The notes under the pieces: generated by a model
Told to the model about the DNA's origin: nothing
Databases searched by the model: none
The model's input: only the letters and a program-made list of their open reading frames with translations
Assembly: GCA_937928635.1 (NCBI GenBank)
Contig: CALFWM010000046.1
Coordinates: 19,122-83,121, forward strand
Reading direction: 5' to 3'
Length of the DNA stretch: 64,000 nucleotides
Origin: an uncultured Sulfitobacter sp.
Lineage (GTDB): Bacteria; Pseudomonadota; Alphaproteobacteria; Rhodobacterales; Rhodobacteraceae
Shown here: piece after piece, positions 1-10,499 of the stretch
Layout: the number at the start of each line of letters is the position of its first letter
Position numbering within the stretch: the stretch's first letter is position 1
Position numbers and translations under genes: made by a program

Positions 1-395
1 GCCCGGCCTATTGCACAGGTGTGGGCAAGGCGATGATGGCCTTTTTGCCCGACCTTGAACGCTCCCGCGTGCTGTCCCAGCAAAGCTATCATGGTTTTAC
101 GCCGCACACGTTGACCTGTGCGGATGATCTGCGCGCGGAACTGCGCAATATCCTCGCCCGTGGCCATGCCTATGACCGCGAAGAACATGAGCCCGGCATT
201 ATCTGCATCGCCGTCCCGATCCTGAGCCCCCGGGGCAGGGTGCTGGGGGGCATGTCGATCACCGGTTCGACCCAAACGACAAGCTACGCCAAACTTGACG
301 CGCTGGTGCCAGATCTTGTGGCAACAGCGCAAGCCATTGCGGCGGACGCCGAAGCATGGCGTTTTCCCGATCCCCTTCAGCAGACAGGAACATGA
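1..395 (+). CDS. IclR-family transcriptional regulator, C-terminal part
   Basis: The reading frame is open from the first bases of the window (frame starting at base 3), so the N-terminal DNA-binding half lies outside. The visible 130 residues carry the IclR effector-domain landmarks: an AYCTGVGKAM motif, then GIICIAVPI and GGMSITG strands of the GAF-like ligand pocket. IclR proteins usually sense a small carbon metabolite and control a neighbouring catabolic or transport operon. The stop lies 4 bases before the start of the ABC ATPase, so the two are probably co-transcribed. Ligand unknown. Confidence 0.85.
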   Translation, partial: PAYCTGVGKAMMAFLPDLERSRVLSQQSYHGFTPHTLTCADDLRAELRNILARGHAYDREEHEPGIICIAVPILSPRGRVLGGMSITGSTQTTSYAKLDALVPDLVATAQAIAADAEAWRFPDPLQQTGT

Positions 396-399
396 AAAG

Positions 400-1458
400 A
401 TGACAGGTGTGACCCTTCAGAACGCTATTAAACGCTACGGGGATGTACAGGTGATTCATGGCATCGACCTGGAGGTGCAGGATGGTGAGTTTTGCGTCTT
501 TGTCGGCCCCTCCGGTTGTGGCAAATCCACCTTGCTGCGGATGATTGCAGGGTTGGAGGAAACCTCGGAAGGGACAATCAACATCGGCGCGCGTGATGTG
601 ACCCGCGAAGACCCCTCAGAGCGCGGCGTGGCCATGGTGTTTCAGACCTACGCGCTTTACCCGCATATGACCGTGGGCGAAAACATGGGGTTCGGCCTCA
701 AGATGAACGGCGTGCCCAAGGCGCAGATCAAGGAAAAGGTCAAAATGGCCTCCGACATTCTCAAGCTGGATGACTACCTCAAGCGGAAGCCGGCCAACCT
801 GTCAGGCGGGCAGCGTCAGCGCGTGGCGATTGGCCGCGCGATTGTGCGCGGGCCGGAGGTGTTTCTGTTTGATGAACCACTCTCCAATCTGGACGCCGAA
901 CTGCGGGTTGAAATGCGGGTCGAAATTGCGCGCCTGCACAAGGAAATTGGCGCCACCATGATCTATGTGACCCATGATCAGGTGGAGGCGATGACGCTGG
1001 CCGATAAAATCGTGGTGCTGCGCGCAGGTGTGATCGAACAGGTTGGCGCACCGCTGCATCTTTACCGCGACCCGGACAACAAATTTGTGGCCGGGTTCAT
1101 CGGATCGCCCGCGATGAATTTCCTCAATGGCACGGTCAAGGACGGCGCGGTTGATGTGCCCGCCCTTGGGCGCAGTGTTGCGGTCACCGCGAATTTGCCA
1201 GGTGAGGGCACAAAGGTGGTGCTGGGCATTCGCCCCGAACATATCGAAGTGCAGCAGAATACCGGCAAGCTGAGCGCGGAACTTTCGGAGGCTCTTGGCG
1301 GCGTCAGCTATCTGCACCTTGATACGCTGACCGGTGAGCGCATTATCTGCGAAGAGCGCGGGGATGAACGCGCCTCAGAGGGTGATACCGTTGACATTAC
1401 CTTTGAGCCGCGCCGCGCCTATGTGTTTGATGCCGCAAATGAGATGCGTATCCGTTAG
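400..1458 (+). CDS. ABC transporter ATP-binding protein, UgpC/MsmK type
   Basis: Cytoplasmic ATPase of a carbohydrate- or glycerol-phosphate-type importer, 352 residues, normal for the family. Walker A GPSGCGKS is at about residues 36-43, followed by the LSGGQRQ signature, Walker B FLFDEPLSNLDA and the THDQ switch histidine. The C-terminal 100 residues contain the IRPEHIEV core of the TOBE regulatory domain. The start chosen is the ATG after AGGAA, 4 bases past the IclR stop; an upstream in-frame extension would overlap IclR. Permeases and binding protein are not visible and are presumably to the left of the window. Substrate cannot be told. Confidence 0.9.
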   Translation: MTGVTLQNAIKRYGDVQVIHGIDLEVQDGEFCVFVGPSGCGKSTLLRMIAGLEETSEGTINIGARDVTREDPSERGVAMVFQTYALYPHMTVGENMGFGLKMNGVPKAQIKEKVKMASDILKLDDYLKRKPANLSGGQRQRVAIGRAIVRGPEVFLFDEPLSNLDAELRVEMRVEIARLHKEIGATMIYVTHDQVEAMTLADKIVVLRAGVIEQVGAPLHLYRDPDNKFVAGFIGSPAMNFLNGTVKDGAVDVPALGRSVAVTANLPGEGTKVVLGIRPEHIEVQQNTGKLSAELSEALGGVSYLHLDTLTGERIICEERGDERASEGDTVDITFEPRRAYVFDAANEMRIR

Positions 1459-1532
1459 GGGCGCGCCGCGCGCCATTTGACTTGTCCGCGTGCGTCGGCT
1501 CATCTGGACCCTCACACCCTGAGGAGCCCGGC

Positions 1533-2528
1533 ATGACGACTGATCTGTGCACGTTGTTGAACATTAACAAACCCATCCTGTCGGCCCCCATGGGCGGGGC
1601 CGCTGGCCCTGACATGGTCGCGACGGTCTGCAATGCCGGTGGCTTTGGGGTGATCCCGCTGTGGGGCAAATCGGCAGACGGGGTGCGGGCGGGCATCGCT
1701 GAGCTGCGCGCCCTGACGGACAGGAATTTTGCGGTAAACCTGAACCTTGGCTTTGACTACGCTGATCAATTGCAGGCCTGCATTGATGCGCGCGTCTGTG
1801 CGGTGTCCCTGTTCTGGGGCATGGCGCCGGAGGCGATTGAGCGGGCCAAAAACGGCGGTTTGCTGGTGATGTCCAGCGTGGGCTCTGCGGCGGAGGCCAA
1901 ACAGGCGGCCGATGCAGGGGCCGACATCATCATCGCCCAAGGGTGGGAGGCCGGAGGCCATGTCTGGGGGCAGGTCGCCACCATGGCGCTGATCCCGGCT
2001 GTGGTGGATGCGGTTGACGTGCCCGTGGTGGCAGCTGGCGGCATTGCGGACGGGCGCGGCATGGCGGCCGCCCTGATGCTGGGCGCGCAGGGCGTCTGGA
2101 TCGGCACGCGGTTTCTGGCCAGCCACGAGGCGACCATTCATGCGACCTATCAAAACAGCATTCTGCAGGCGCAGGATGATCAAACCGAATGGCACGCGGA
2201 CCTTTATGACGTGACCTGGCCCAATGCGCCGCATCGCACGCTTGCCAACGCCACCTCTGATGCCTGGGCGGCGGCAGGCAGGGCTGCGCCGGGCGCGCGT
2301 CCGGGCGAGCAGGAGGTGATTGGCCAGCGTCCCGGCGGCGGCGATGTGCTGCGCTATCAAAGCTATACCCCTTTGCCGGGCACCACCGGTGATGTGGCCG
2401 CCATGTCGATGTGGGCCGGGCAGGGCGTGGGGCTGGTGCACAAGGTTCTGTCCGCCGCCGATATTGTGAGTGAAATCGACACAGACGCCCGTGCGATCAT
2501 CGCGGCGCAGGCGGCAGCATTCAGATAG
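1533..2528 (+). CDS. NAD(P)H-dependent flavin oxidoreductase / nitronate monooxygenase family
   Basis: FMN TIM-barrel protein of 331 residues of the nitronate monooxygenase (2-nitropropane dioxygenase) family. Seen: the N-terminal [13 protein letters not shown] strand, [11 protein letters not shown] phosphate-binding loop around residue 140, and [30 protein letters not shown] near residue 185, which is the hallmark FMN site. The start is the ATG 7 bases after GAGGAG; a longer in-frame start has no ribosome site. It stands just before the 2-aminobenzoyl-CoA operon and may share it, but about 95 bases separate the two genes. Real substrate unknown, because the family includes quinone reductases and trans-enoyl reductases. 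Confidence 0.8.
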   Translation: MTTDLCTLLNINKPILSAPMGGAAGPDMVATVCNAGGFGVIPLWGKSADGVRAGIAELRALTDRNFAVNLNLGFDYADQLQACIDARVCAVSLFWGMAPEAIERAKNGGLLVMSSVGSAAEAKQAADAGADIIIAQGWEAGGHVWGQVATMALIPAVVDAVDVPVVAAGGIADGRGMAAALMLGAQGVWIGTRFLASHEATIHATYQNSILQAQDDQTEWHADLYDVTWPNAPHRTLANATSDAWAAAGRAAPGARPGEQEVIGQRPGGGDVLRYQSYTPLPGTTGDVAAMSMWAGQGVGLVHKVLSAADIVSEIDTDARAIIAAQAAAFR

Positions 2529-2622
2529 ACCCGCATTTATTTCAGGTCTAAAATATTTTACCTTGAAGTACCACGCCCATCGGCCTAGCCTTTGCGTAGC
2601 GGCAATGGATGGGGGTGCAAAG

Positions 2623-4914
2623 ATGCGTGCAATTTGTCTTGGTGGTGGTCCTGCGGGCCTCTATTTCGGCATATCCCTGAAACTGCGTGATCCTGAGGCG
2701 GAGGTGACCGTGCTGGAGCGCAACCGCCCTGACGATACCTTTGGCTGGGGCGTGGTGTTGTCGGACGAAACACTGGACGCCTTGCAGAAAAACGACCCGG
2801 TGTCGGCGGCTGAGATTCGCAATAACTTTGCCTATTGGGATGACGTGGCCCTTGTTTACAAGGGGCAGAAAACCGTCAGCTCGGGCCATGGCTTTTGCGG
2901 CATCGGGCGCAAGGTCTTGCTGATGATCCTGCAAAACCGTGCCCGCGCACTGGGTGTAACCCTGAAGTTTGAAACCGAAGTGCAAAGTGCCTCGGCCTAC
3001 AAAGATGACTATGATCTGGTTGTGGCCTGCGACGGGTTGAACTCGAAAACCCGGCTGGAATTTCGCGAAACCTTCAAGCCGGACATTGACGTGAGGAAGT
3101 GTCATTTCCTGTGGCTGGGCACCCATCAGAAATTCGATGACGCCTTCACCTTTATCTTTGAAAAAACGGACAAGGGTTGGCTCTGGGTACATGCCTATCA
3201 ATTTGACGATGACACCGCGACCTTCCTGATTGAATGCAGCCCGCAGACCTTTGAAAACTACGGGTTTGGTGACAAAACGCAGGCGGAAACCATCGGGATT
3301 TGCCAAGAAGTGTTCAAGGATCATCTCAACGGCAACGCCTTGATGACAAACGCAAACCACATTCGTGGTTCCGCCTGGATTCAGTTCCCGCGGGTGTTGT
3401 GCGAAAAATGGCACCACGAAAATGTTGTGCTGCTGGGAGACGCCTCTGCAACGGCGCATTTTTCGATTGGGTCGGGGACCAAACTGGCGCTGGAATCCGC
3501 GATCTCGCTGGCGGATCACGTGGTGGAGGATGCGAACCTCGCCGGTGCATTTGCAAAATACGAAGACACGCGCCGCCTTGAGGTGCTGCGCCTGCAATCT
3601 GCCGCGCGCAATTCGCTGGAGTGGTTTGAGGATGTGGAGCGCTACCTTGATCTGGACCCGGTGCAGCTGAATTATTCCATGCTGACCCGCTCCCAACGCA
3701 TCAGCCATGAAAACCTGCGCGCGCGCGATGCGGAGTGGCTTGAAGGAGCGGAACGGTGGTTTATGGAGCAATCCGGTGCCGGGTCAAACGGCCCTGTGCG
3801 CCCGCCGATGTTTGCGCCGTTCAAACTGCGCGACATGACGCTGGCCAACCGCGTCGTCGTCTCCCCCATGGCGCAGTACAAGGCGGTGGACGGATGCCCG
3901 ACCGACTGGCATCTGATCCACTACGGGGAACGTGCCAAGGGGGGTGCCGGGCTGATCTATACCGAAATGACCTGTACCTCGGCTGAGGGGCGGATCACAC
4001 CGGGTTGTCCGGGGCTTTATGCGCCCGAACACGAGGCCGCATGGGCGCGCCTGACAAGTTTTGTACACAGCGAAACAGAGGCAAAAATCTGTTGCCAGAT
4101 TGGCCATGCTGGGCGCAAGGGCTCCACCAATGTCGGCTGGGAGGGCATGGATATGCCCCTGAAAGACGGAAACTGGCCGCTGGTCTCCGCCTCTGCCATC
4201 CCGTGGTCGCCTGACAACGCGACCCCGCAGGCCGCAACGCGCGCGGATATGGACCGTATCCGCGATGAATTTGTGACTGCTGCCAAAATGGCGGAGCGGG
4301 CCGGGTTTGATATGATCGAACTGCACGCGGCACATGGCTATTTCATCTCCTCCTTCATCTCGCCGCTCAGCAACACGCGGAAGGACGCATATGGCGGTTC
4401 GCTGGAAAATCGCATGCGCTATCCCTTGGAAGTGTTCAACGCCATGCGCGCCGTCTGGCCAGTAAATCGCCCCATGTCGGTGCGCATCTCGGCCAGCGAC
4501 TGGGCCGGAGACGACGGCGTGACACCCCAAGAAGCCGTTGAAATTGCAAAGATGTTTGAGGGTGCAGGTGCGGACATTATTGATGTGTCGGCAGGTCAGA
4601 CCAGCACTGAGGGTCAGCCGGTTTATGGCCGCATGTTCCAAACACCCTTCTCGGACCGGATTCGCAATGAGGGTGGGATCAAGACCATGGCGGTGGGCAA
4701 TATCGACGAGGCGGATCATGTGAATTCGATCCTGATGGCGGGGCGGGCCGATCTGGTCTGCCTTGCGCGCCCGCATCTGGCCGATCCCTACTGGACCCTG
4801 CGCCACGGGGCCGAAATTGGCGATCGTCACGCCAAATGGCCCTTGCCCTATGAGGCGGGGCGCGATCAGATGTGGCGGCTGGCCGACCGGGCAGCGGAAA
4901 TGGAGAAAGTATGA
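2623..4914 (+). CDS. Bifunctional 2-aminobenzoyl-CoA monooxygenase/reductase (annotated elsewhere as salicylyl-CoA 5-hydroxylase/oxidoreductase)
   Basis: Fusion flavoenzyme of 763 residues. Residues 1-385 form a class A FAD monooxygenase: [10 protein letters not shown] dinucleotide motif at residue 8, FGWGVVLSD, and [17 protein letters not shown] for the second FAD contact. From about residue 390 an Old-Yellow-Enzyme domain follows: [44 protein letters not shown] and [10 protein letters not shown]. In Azoarcus evansii such an enzyme hydroxylates and then reduces CoA-activated anthranilate, so that the ring is lost without ring-cleavage oxygenation. The neighbours (aryl-CoA ligase, dehydrogenase, hydratase, SDR) fit that route. 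Start ATG follows GGGGG; another ATG 18 bases upstream is possible. Substrate could be salicylyl-CoA instead. Confidence 0.88.
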   Translation: MRAICLGGGPAGLYFGISLKLRDPEAEVTVLERNRPDDTFGWGVVLSDETLDALQKNDPVSAAEIRNNFAYWDDVALVYKGQKTVSSGHGFCGIGRKVLLMILQNRARALGVTLKFETEVQSASAYKDDYDLVVACDGLNSKTRLEFRETFKPDIDVRKCHFLWLGTHQKFDDAFTFIFEKTDKGWLWVHAYQFDDDTATFLIECSPQTFENYGFGDKTQAETIGICQEVFKDHLNGNALMTNANHIRGSAWIQFPRVLCEKWHHENVVLLGDASATAHFSIGSGTKLALESAISLADHVVEDANLAGAFAKYEDTRRLEVLRLQSAARNSLEWFEDVERYLDLDPVQLNYSMLTRSQRISHENLRARDAEWLEGAERWFMEQSGAGSNGPVRPPMFAPFKLRDMTLANRVVVSPMAQYKAVDGCPTDWHLIHYGERAKGGAGLIYTEMTCTSAEGRITPGCPGLYAPEHEAAWARLTSFVHSETEAKICCQIGHAGRKGSTNVGWEGMDMPLKDGNWPLVSASAIPWSPDNATPQAATRADMDRIRDEFVTAAKMAERAGFDMIELHAAHGYFISSFISPLSNTRKDAYGGSLENRMRYPLEVFNAMRAVWPVNRPMSVRISASDWAGDDGVTPQEAVEIAKMFEGAGADIIDVSAGQTSTEGQPVYGRMFQTPFSDRIRNEGGIKTMAVGNIDEADHVNSILMAGRADLVCLARPHLADPYWTLRHGAEIGDRHAKWPLPYEAGRDQMWRLADRAAEMEKV

Positions 4915-5630
4915 GACGGGTTTTAGTCACCGGAGGCGGCTCTGGCATTGGCCGCGCCATCGCACAGAGCTTTGCGCAAGCAGGCGATCACGTCACCATC
5001 GCCGCCCGGCGCATGGACGCGCTGGAGGAAACCAAGGGCGACACGGACATGACCTGCCTGCCATTGGATGTGTCGGACGAGGCCTCGGTGAAGTCGCTGT
5101 TTGACCAGCCCTACGATGTGGTGATTGCCAACGCAGGGGCCGGCGCATCAGGGAAGGTCAAAGACCTGTCGCTGGCGGATTGGAACACCGTGATGGCCGT
5201 GAACCTGACCGGCGTTTTTCTGACCTTCCGCGAGGCATTACAACAGATGCAACCCGGCGGGCGACTGATTGCTGTGGCCTCCACCGCGAGCCTGCAAGGG
5301 GGCAGCAATATCTCGGCCTACTCAGCGTCCAAACATGGGGTGTTGGGGCTGGTCCGCTCCCTTGCGATTGAGGTCGCGAAAGGCGGTGTCACCTGCAATG
5401 CGGTCTGCCCGGGCTTTGTGGACACGCCCATGGCGGATGCGGCCGTGGAGGGGGTTGTGGCCAAATTTGGCGTGCCGCGCGACAAGGCGGCGGCGATGAT
5501 TGTGGGCGGCAACCCTATGAAACGTATGATCAATGTGGAGGAAGTTGTGGCGGCGGTGAGCTTTCTGGCCTCCGCAGGGGCCTCATCGGTCAATGGGCAC
5601 GCGCTGGCGGTGTCGGGTGGCGAAATATGA
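4911..5630 (+). CDS. SDR-family oxidoreductase, probable 3-hydroxyacyl-CoA dehydrogenase step
   Basis: Classical short-chain dehydrogenase of 239 residues. [10 protein letters not shown] is at residues 7-16 (NAD(P) site), followed by NAGAGA, the catalytic serine region [10 protein letters not shown] and YSASKHG with the YxxxK pair. The start overlaps the stop of the monooxygenase/reductase by 4 bases (ATGA), giving tight translational coupling. Its place in the operon suggests oxidation or reduction of a hydroxy/keto-CoA intermediate after ring saturation; this is inference from context. Co-factor choice cannot be read with certainty. Confidence 0.88.
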   Translation: MRRVLVTGGGSGIGRAIAQSFAQAGDHVTIAARRMDALEETKGDTDMTCLPLDVSDEASVKSLFDQPYDVVIANAGAGASGKVKDLSLADWNTVMAVNLTGVFLTFREALQQMQPGGRLIAVASTASLQGGSNISAYSASKHGVLGLVRSLAIEVAKGGVTCNAVCPGFVDTPMADAAVEGVVAKFGVPRDKAAAMIVGGNPMKRMINVEEVVAAVSFLASAGASSVNGHALAVSGGEI

Positions 5631-6085
5631 GCGCACCCAAAGAGCGTTTGCGTCTGTGGCTGCGTCTGCTCAAGGTGGTGCGCGGGATCGAGCACCGCGT
5701 GCGCGACAACCTGCGCCGGGATTTTGAAACGACACTGCCGCGCTTTGACATGCTCTCTGCCCTGTCGCGTCACCCCCAAGGGCTGAAGATGAGCCAGCTG
5801 AGCGGTGTGTTGCGGGTCTCCAACGGCAATGTCACGGGCATCGCGGATCGTCTGGGCGAAGAAGGGCTGGTGGAGCGTGTGCCCGTCCCCGATGATCGCC
5901 GCGCGATGATCCTGCGCATCACCCCTGCGGGACAATCCGAATTTGCCCGACAGGCGCAGGCCCATGAAAAGTGGATTAACGAAATGCTGCGGGATGTGAG
6001 TGCGGAGGATGCGCGTGCCATGGCCGCGCGTCTTACCGCCTTTGCCGCGCGAAAAGACCAAAAGGAATCCGCCGATGCGCAGTGA
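5627..6085 (+). CDS. MarR-family transcriptional regulator
   Basis: Winged-helix regulator of 152 residues. The helix-turn-helix is seen as [30 protein letters not shown], and the wing as [17 protein letters not shown], all typical of MarR. It overlaps the SDR by 4 bases and the next gene by 11 bases, so it is translated from within the catabolic operon and is the likely local regulator, with an aryl-CoA or aromatic acid as probable effector (as known for related aromatic-CoA operons). No operator could be fixed by eye; the 95 bases before the monooxygenase/reductase gene are the obvious place to look. Confidence 0.9.
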   Translation: MSAPKERLRLWLRLLKVVRGIEHRVRDNLRRDFETTLPRFDMLSALSRHPQGLKMSQLSGVLRVSNGNVTGIADRLGEEGLVERVPVPDDRRAMILRITPAGQSEFARQAQAHEKWINEMLRDVSAEDARAMAARLTAFAARKDQKESADAQ

Positions 6086-6875
6086 TGTGAAACACTTCCG
6101 ATGTGACATTGAAGGCCGGATCGCCACCGTGCGGCTGGATCGGCCTGACCGCAAAAACCCGCTGACCTTTGACAGCTACGCCGAGCTGCGCGACTGGTTT
6201 CGCGATCTGGTCTATGCCGATGACGTGGACGTGGTGATTTTCGGCTCTCAGGGGGGTAACTTTAGCTCCGGCGGCGATGTACATGATATTATTGGCCCTT
6301 TGACACGTATGAACATGAAGGAACTGCTGCAATTTACCCGTATGACCGGTGATCTGGTCAAGGCGATTGTGAACTGCGGCAAGCCGGTGATTGCGGCTGT
6401 GGATGGCATCTGTGTGGGGGCCGGGGCGATTATCGCTATGGCCTCGGACCTGCGCATCGCGACCCACGCGGCCAAGACCGCGTTCTTGTTCACACGCGTG
6501 GGTTTGGCGGGCTGCGATATGGGGGCCTGTGCGATCCTGCCGCGCGTGATCGGGCAAACCCGGGCGGCGGAGTTGCTTTATACCGGGCGTTCGATGTCAG
6601 CGGAGGAAGGGGAACGGTGGGGTTTTTTTAACCAATTGGTTGCCGCTGATGCGCTTGAGGAAAGGGCCGCGGAGATGGCCAGACGCATTCAGGCGGGGCC
6701 GAATTTCGCGCATATGATGACCAAAACCATGCTGGCGCAGGAGTGGTCGATGTCGATTGAACAGGCGATTGAGGCCGAGGCGCAGGCGCAGGCGATTTGC
6801 ATGCAGACCGGTGATTTTGAGCGGGCATATAAGGCGTTTGTGGCCAGGGAGCGGCCCGTTTTTGAGGGGGATTGA
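6075..6875 (+). CDS. Enoyl-CoA hydratase/isomerase family protein
   Basis: Crotonase-fold protein of 266 residues. It shows [20 protein letters not shown] at the N terminus, the first oxyanion loop [12 protein letters not shown] around residue 65, and the second loop [18 protein letters not shown] around residue 115. It presumably hydrates an unsaturated or ring-opened CoA ester in the anthranilate-type pathway. The position usually holding one catalytic glutamate lies in [11 protein letters not shown], so activity may be hydrolase- or hydratase-like. Start ATG overlaps the end of marR by 11 bases. Confidence 0.87.
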   Translation: MRSDVKHFRCDIEGRIATVRLDRPDRKNPLTFDSYAELRDWFRDLVYADDVDVVIFGSQGGNFSSGGDVHDIIGPLTRMNMKELLQFTRMTGDLVKAIVNCGKPVIAAVDGICVGAGAIIAMASDLRIATHAAKTAFLFTRVGLAGCDMGACAILPRVIGQTRAAELLYTGRSMSAEEGERWGFFNQLVAADALEERAAEMARRIQAGPNFAHMMTKTMLAQEWSMSIEQAIEAEAQAQAICMQTGDFERAYKAFVARERPVFEGD

Positions 6876-6933
6876 GGCGTGGCTGGTGTGGGATTTGAGT
6901 TTATTGGAAGGGTGAAATGGGGGGGCGGTGGTC

Positions 6934-8079
6934 ATGTCTGACCGCAGTTTTCTGAGCTGGCCGTTTTTTGAGCCACGCCATCGCGAATTGGCCGAGGCGC
7001 TGGACCTGTGGGCGGGGTCGGCCCTGGGCGCAGTGGATCACGCGGACACCGATCAGGCCTGTCGCGCCCTGGTGGCGATGCTGGGCGCGGGCGGGTGGCT
7101 GCGCCATTCGGGCGCGCAAGGGGATGAGGTGCTGGATGTGCGCATGTTGTGCCTGATCCGCGAAACCCTGGCGCGCCATGATGGGTTAGCAGATTTTTCC
7201 TTTGCGATGCAAGGGCTTGGGACAGGCGCGATCTCATTGTTCGGGACGTCTGAGCAGCAGGCAGAATGGCTGCCCAAGACGCGGACAGGCACGGCGATTT
7301 CGGCCTTTGCCCTGACCGAACCGCAATCGGGATCAGATGTCGCCAATGCGACCATGACGGCGCAGGCAGAGGGCAATGGGTTTGTGCTGGATGGGCGCAA
7401 AACCTGGATTTCCAATGGCGGGATTGCAGATGTCTACACTGTTTTTGCGCGCACGGGTGAGGCACCGGGGGCCAAAGGGCTGTCGGCCTTTGTTGTGCCT
7501 GCCAATACGCCGGGGTTGAAGGTTGAAGAACGGCTTGAGGTAATGGCACCACATCCGCTGGCCTGCTTGCATTTTGATCAGGTTAAGGTGCCCGGATCCG
7601 CGTTGTTGGGTCAGGCGGGCAAGGGGTTTGCCATTGCGATGTCGGTTCTGGATGTGTTTCGCGCCACGGTTGGGGCGGCCGCGCTTGGCTTTGCCCGCCG
7701 GGCATTGGATGAGGCTTGTGCCCGCGTCAAGGCGCGCCATGTGCAGGGGGCAGCATTGGCAGAATTGCAGATGGTGCAGGGGCATATCGCGGATATGGCG
7801 GTTGATATTGATGCCAGCGCCCTGCTGATTTACCGCGCCGCCTGGGCCAAGGATACGGGCGCGCCACGGGTCACGCGCGAGGCGGCGATGGCCAAACTCT
7901 TTGCCACAGATCGCGCGCAGCAGGTGATTGACAAGGCGGTGCAACTGCACGGCGGCGATGGTGTGCGCTATGGCGAAACGGTGGAGCGGCTTTACCGCGA
8001 GATCCGCGCGCTGCGGATATATGAGGGCGCGTCAGATGTGCAGCGGGTCATCATCGCGCGGCAGACTTTGGGGGGATAG
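6934..8079 (+). CDS. Acyl-CoA dehydrogenase
   Basis: FAD-dependent acyl-CoA dehydrogenase of 381 residues. Seen: [20 protein letters not shown] and [21 protein letters not shown] (FAD/substrate motifs) in the middle, and the C-terminal [35 protein letters not shown] block. Expected to introduce a double bond into a cyclic or open CoA ester of the pathway, passing electrons to ETF. The start chosen follows a G-rich ribosome site (GGGGGCGG) after a 58-base gap, the only real gap in the operon. It abuts the ligase gene with no spacer. Confidence 0.9.
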   Translation: MSDRSFLSWPFFEPRHRELAEALDLWAGSALGAVDHADTDQACRALVAMLGAGGWLRHSGAQGDEVLDVRMLCLIRETLARHDGLADFSFAMQGLGTGAISLFGTSEQQAEWLPKTRTGTAISAFALTEPQSGSDVANATMTAQAEGNGFVLDGRKTWISNGGIADVYTVFARTGEAPGAKGLSAFVVPANTPGLKVEERLEVMAPHPLACLHFDQVKVPGSALLGQAGKGFAIAMSVLDVFRATVGAAALGFARRALDEACARVKARHVQGAALAELQMVQGHIADMAVDIDASALLIYRAAWAKDTGAPRVTREAAMAKLFATDRAQQVIDKAVQLHGGDGVRYGETVERLYREIRALRIYEGASDVQRVIIARQTLGG

Positions 8080-9699
8080 GTGTTGTTTGAAAGCGGACAT
8101 GTGGACAGTTTTGCGCGGGACAATCTGCCGGCCCCCTCACGTTGGCCAGATTTTCTGCTGGAGGGGTTTGACTACCCGGAACGGCTGAACGTTGGTGTGG
8201 AACTTACTGATTTCATGGTTGAAAAGGGGTTTGGCGATCATACCGCGCTGATCGGGAATGGCCGGCGGCGGACCTATAAGGAACTCAGCGACTGGACCAA
8301 CAAACTGGCCCGCGCCATGGTGGAAAACCTTGGGGTTAAGCCCGGCAACCGGGTGTTGATCCGATCCGCCAACAACCCTGCGATGGTCGCCTGCTGGCTG
8401 GCGGCAACAAAGGCGGGGGCTGTGGTGGTCAACACCATGCCCATGCTGCGCGCCGGAGAGTTGAGTGCCATTGTGGACAAGGCACAGATCACCCATGCGC
8501 TGTGCGATACGAGGCTGATGGATGAAATGGCGGCCTGTGCCAAAACCTCGGCCTATCTGAAAACGGTTGTCGGGTTTGATGGCACGTCAAATCATGATGC
8601 TGAGCTGGACCGCCTTGCGTTGGAAAAACCTGTCCAATTTGACGCGGTTGCCACGGCGCAGGATGACGTTGCACTGTTGGGGTTTACATCGGGAACAACC
8701 GGTAACCCCAAGGCAACAATGCATTTTCACCGTGATCTGCTGATCATAGCCGATGGATATGCCAAGGAAGTGTTGGGGGTTGTGCCCGAAGACGTCTTTG
8801 TTGGTTCACCGCCACTGGCCTTTACCTTTGGGCTTGGTGGCTTGGCGGTATTTCCGCTGCGGTTTGGGGCTGCGGCGACCTTGCTGGAGGCGGCAAGCCC
8901 ACCCAACATGATTGAGATCATTGAGAAATTCAAGGCAACCGTCTGTTTTACCGCGCCAACCGCCTATCGCGCGATGTTGCAGGCGATGGAGGACGGCGCC
9001 GACCTCAGCTCGCTCCGGGCCGCCGTCAGTGCCGGTGAAACCCTGCCGCCCCCTGTCTATCACGATTGGCAGGCCAAGACCGGTAAACCGATGCTGGACG
9101 GGATTGGGGCTACGGAAATGCTGCATATTTTCATCTCCAACCGGTTTGATGATCACAAGGCGGGCTGCACCGGCAAACCTGTCACCGGGTATGAGGCGCG
9201 TGTGCTCGATGAAAACGGGCAGGATGCGCCCGTGGATCAGGTGGGGCGTCTGGCCGTGCGCGGGCCAACCGGGTGCCGCTATCTCGCGGATGACCGACAG
9301 ACCACCTATGTTGAGGGCGGGTGGAACATCACAGGTGACAGTTTTTCCATGGACGCTGAGGGCTATCTGCATTTTGCCGCGCGCAACGATGATATGATTG
9401 TGTCAGCGGGGTATAACATTGCAGGGCCGGAGGTGGAGGCGGCGCTGCTCAGCCATCCGATGGTCAGCGAATGTGGCGTGGTTGGCGCACCGGACGAGGA
9501 CCGCGGGGCAATTGTGCAGGCCCATGTTGTCCTTATGGAAGGTGCTGAAAAATCAGCCCTTACAATCAAGATGTTACAAGACCATGTGAAGGCGACGATT
9601 GCGCCCTATAAATACCCGCGTGACGTGCGGTTTATTGATGCGCTGCCCAAGACAGCGACCGGAAAAATCCAGCGCTTTGCCCTGCGTGAACAGCACTAG
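8080..9699 (+). CDS. Benzoate/2-aminobenzoate-CoA ligase family protein
   Basis: AMP-forming acyl-CoA synthetase of 539 residues, last gene of the operon. Motifs: LLGFTSGTTGNPKATMHFH (P-loop-like core, about residue 200), DGIGATEMLHIF, and the C-terminal DDMIVSAGYNIAGPEVEAAL hinge plus KTATGKIQRFALR with the catalytic lysine. The N-terminal NLPAPSRWPDFL start and general layout resemble benzoate- and 2-aminobenzoate-CoA ligases. It would activate the aromatic acid in the cytoplasm before the fused monooxygenase/reductase. Translation starts at GTG directly after the dehydrogenase stop, so it depends on coupling. Exact acid not proven. Confidence 0.87.
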   Translation: MLFESGHVDSFARDNLPAPSRWPDFLLEGFDYPERLNVGVELTDFMVEKGFGDHTALIGNGRRRTYKELSDWTNKLARAMVENLGVKPGNRVLIRSANNPAMVACWLAATKAGAVVVNTMPMLRAGELSAIVDKAQITHALCDTRLMDEMAACAKTSAYLKTVVGFDGTSNHDAELDRLALEKPVQFDAVATAQDDVALLGFTSGTTGNPKATMHFHRDLLIIADGYAKEVLGVVPEDVFVGSPPLAFTFGLGGLAVFPLRFGAAATLLEAASPPNMIEIIEKFKATVCFTAPTAYRAMLQAMEDGADLSSLRAAVSAGETLPPPVYHDWQAKTGKPMLDGIGATEMLHIFISNRFDDHKAGCTGKPVTGYEARVLDENGQDAPVDQVGRLAVRGPTGCRYLADDRQTTYVEGGWNITGDSFSMDAEGYLHFAARNDDMIVSAGYNIAGPEVEAALLSHPMVSECGVVGAPDEDRGAIVQAHVVLMEGAEKSALTIKMLQDHVKATIAPYKYPRDVRFIDALPKTATGKIQRFALREQH

Positions 9700-9704
9700 C
9701 GCGA

Positions 9705-10499
9705 TCAGCCGCGGCGCAGCAGCGGGGCGATGCCCGTGGAAAGCACAAAGAACGCCGCAGCAATTGTGACGATGCTTGGCCCGGCCTGCGTGTCATAGGC
9801 AAAGGACAAGTGCAGGCCCCCCAGTGCCGAGACAGCACCAATGACACAGGCCCAGAGCGCCATCATCTCTGGTGTGCGCGCCAGCGGGCGGGCGGCGGCG
9901 GCCGGGATGATCAAAAGGGCCGCGATTAACAAGGCCCCCACCACCTTGATTGCAACCGCAACAACAATGGCCAGGGCCATAGTCAATATCAGTTTTTCCC
10001 GTTTGGGGTTGCCGCCAGAGGCAACGGCCAGATCCGGGTTCAATGTTGCACTCAACAAGGCCTGCCAGCGCCAGGCCAGCAGGGCCATGACCGCAAATGC
10101 GCCGCCCCAGATCAACAGCAGATCATGTGACGTGACCGTCAGAATCTCTCCAAACAGATAGGCATCCAGATCAATGGCACGCCCCGGCAAGAGCGAAACC
10201 GCCACCAGCCCAAGGGCCAGCGCGCTATGGGCCAGCACGCCCAACAGGGCATCCGTGCTGACCAGCCGCTCTGACAGGCTGCTGACAATCAGGGCCATGA
10301 CCAATGCGATGATCAGCACGCCCAGCGTGATCGGCACATCCGTCGCAACCGCCAGCGCCACACCCAGCAGGGCGGCATGGCCCGTGGCGTCACCAAAATA
10401 GGCGATGCGCCGCCAGATGACAAAACAGCCCAAGGGGGCCGCGGCCAGGGCAACGCCCAAACCGGCGAGGGCGGCGCGGGTGGCAAAATCATCCAGCAT
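9705..10499 (-). CDS. znuB: Zinc ABC transporter permease ZnuB
   Basis: Inner-membrane permease of 264 residues with seven or eight hydrophobic segments, ABC-3 family. RIAYFGDATGHAALLGVAL near residue 30 and VKVVGALLIAALLIIPAAAAR near residue 185 are the family signatures. It forms the channel of the high-affinity zinc importer with ZnuC and ZnuA. It overlaps znuC by one base and ends 5 bases from the convergent ligase gene; no clear terminator lies between them. Confidence 0.93.
   Translation of the reverse strand: MLDDFATRAALAGLGVALAAAPLGCFVIWRRIAYFGDATGHAALLGVALAVATDVPITLGVLIIALVMALIVSSLSERLVSTDALLGVLAHSALALGLVAVSLLPGRAIDLDAYLFGEILTVTSHDLLLIWGGAFAVMALLAWRWQALLSATLNPDLAVASGGNPKREKLILTMALAIVVAVAIKVVGALLIAALLIIPAAAARPLARTPEMMALWACVIGAVSALGGLHLSFAYDTQAGPSIVTIAAAFFVLSTGIAPLLRRG

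Noticed and set aside
2548..3771. Long antisense reading frames opposite the monooxygenase and other genes
   Set aside because: High-GC shadow frames without motifs or ribosome sites; the sense strand has clear enzyme motifs.
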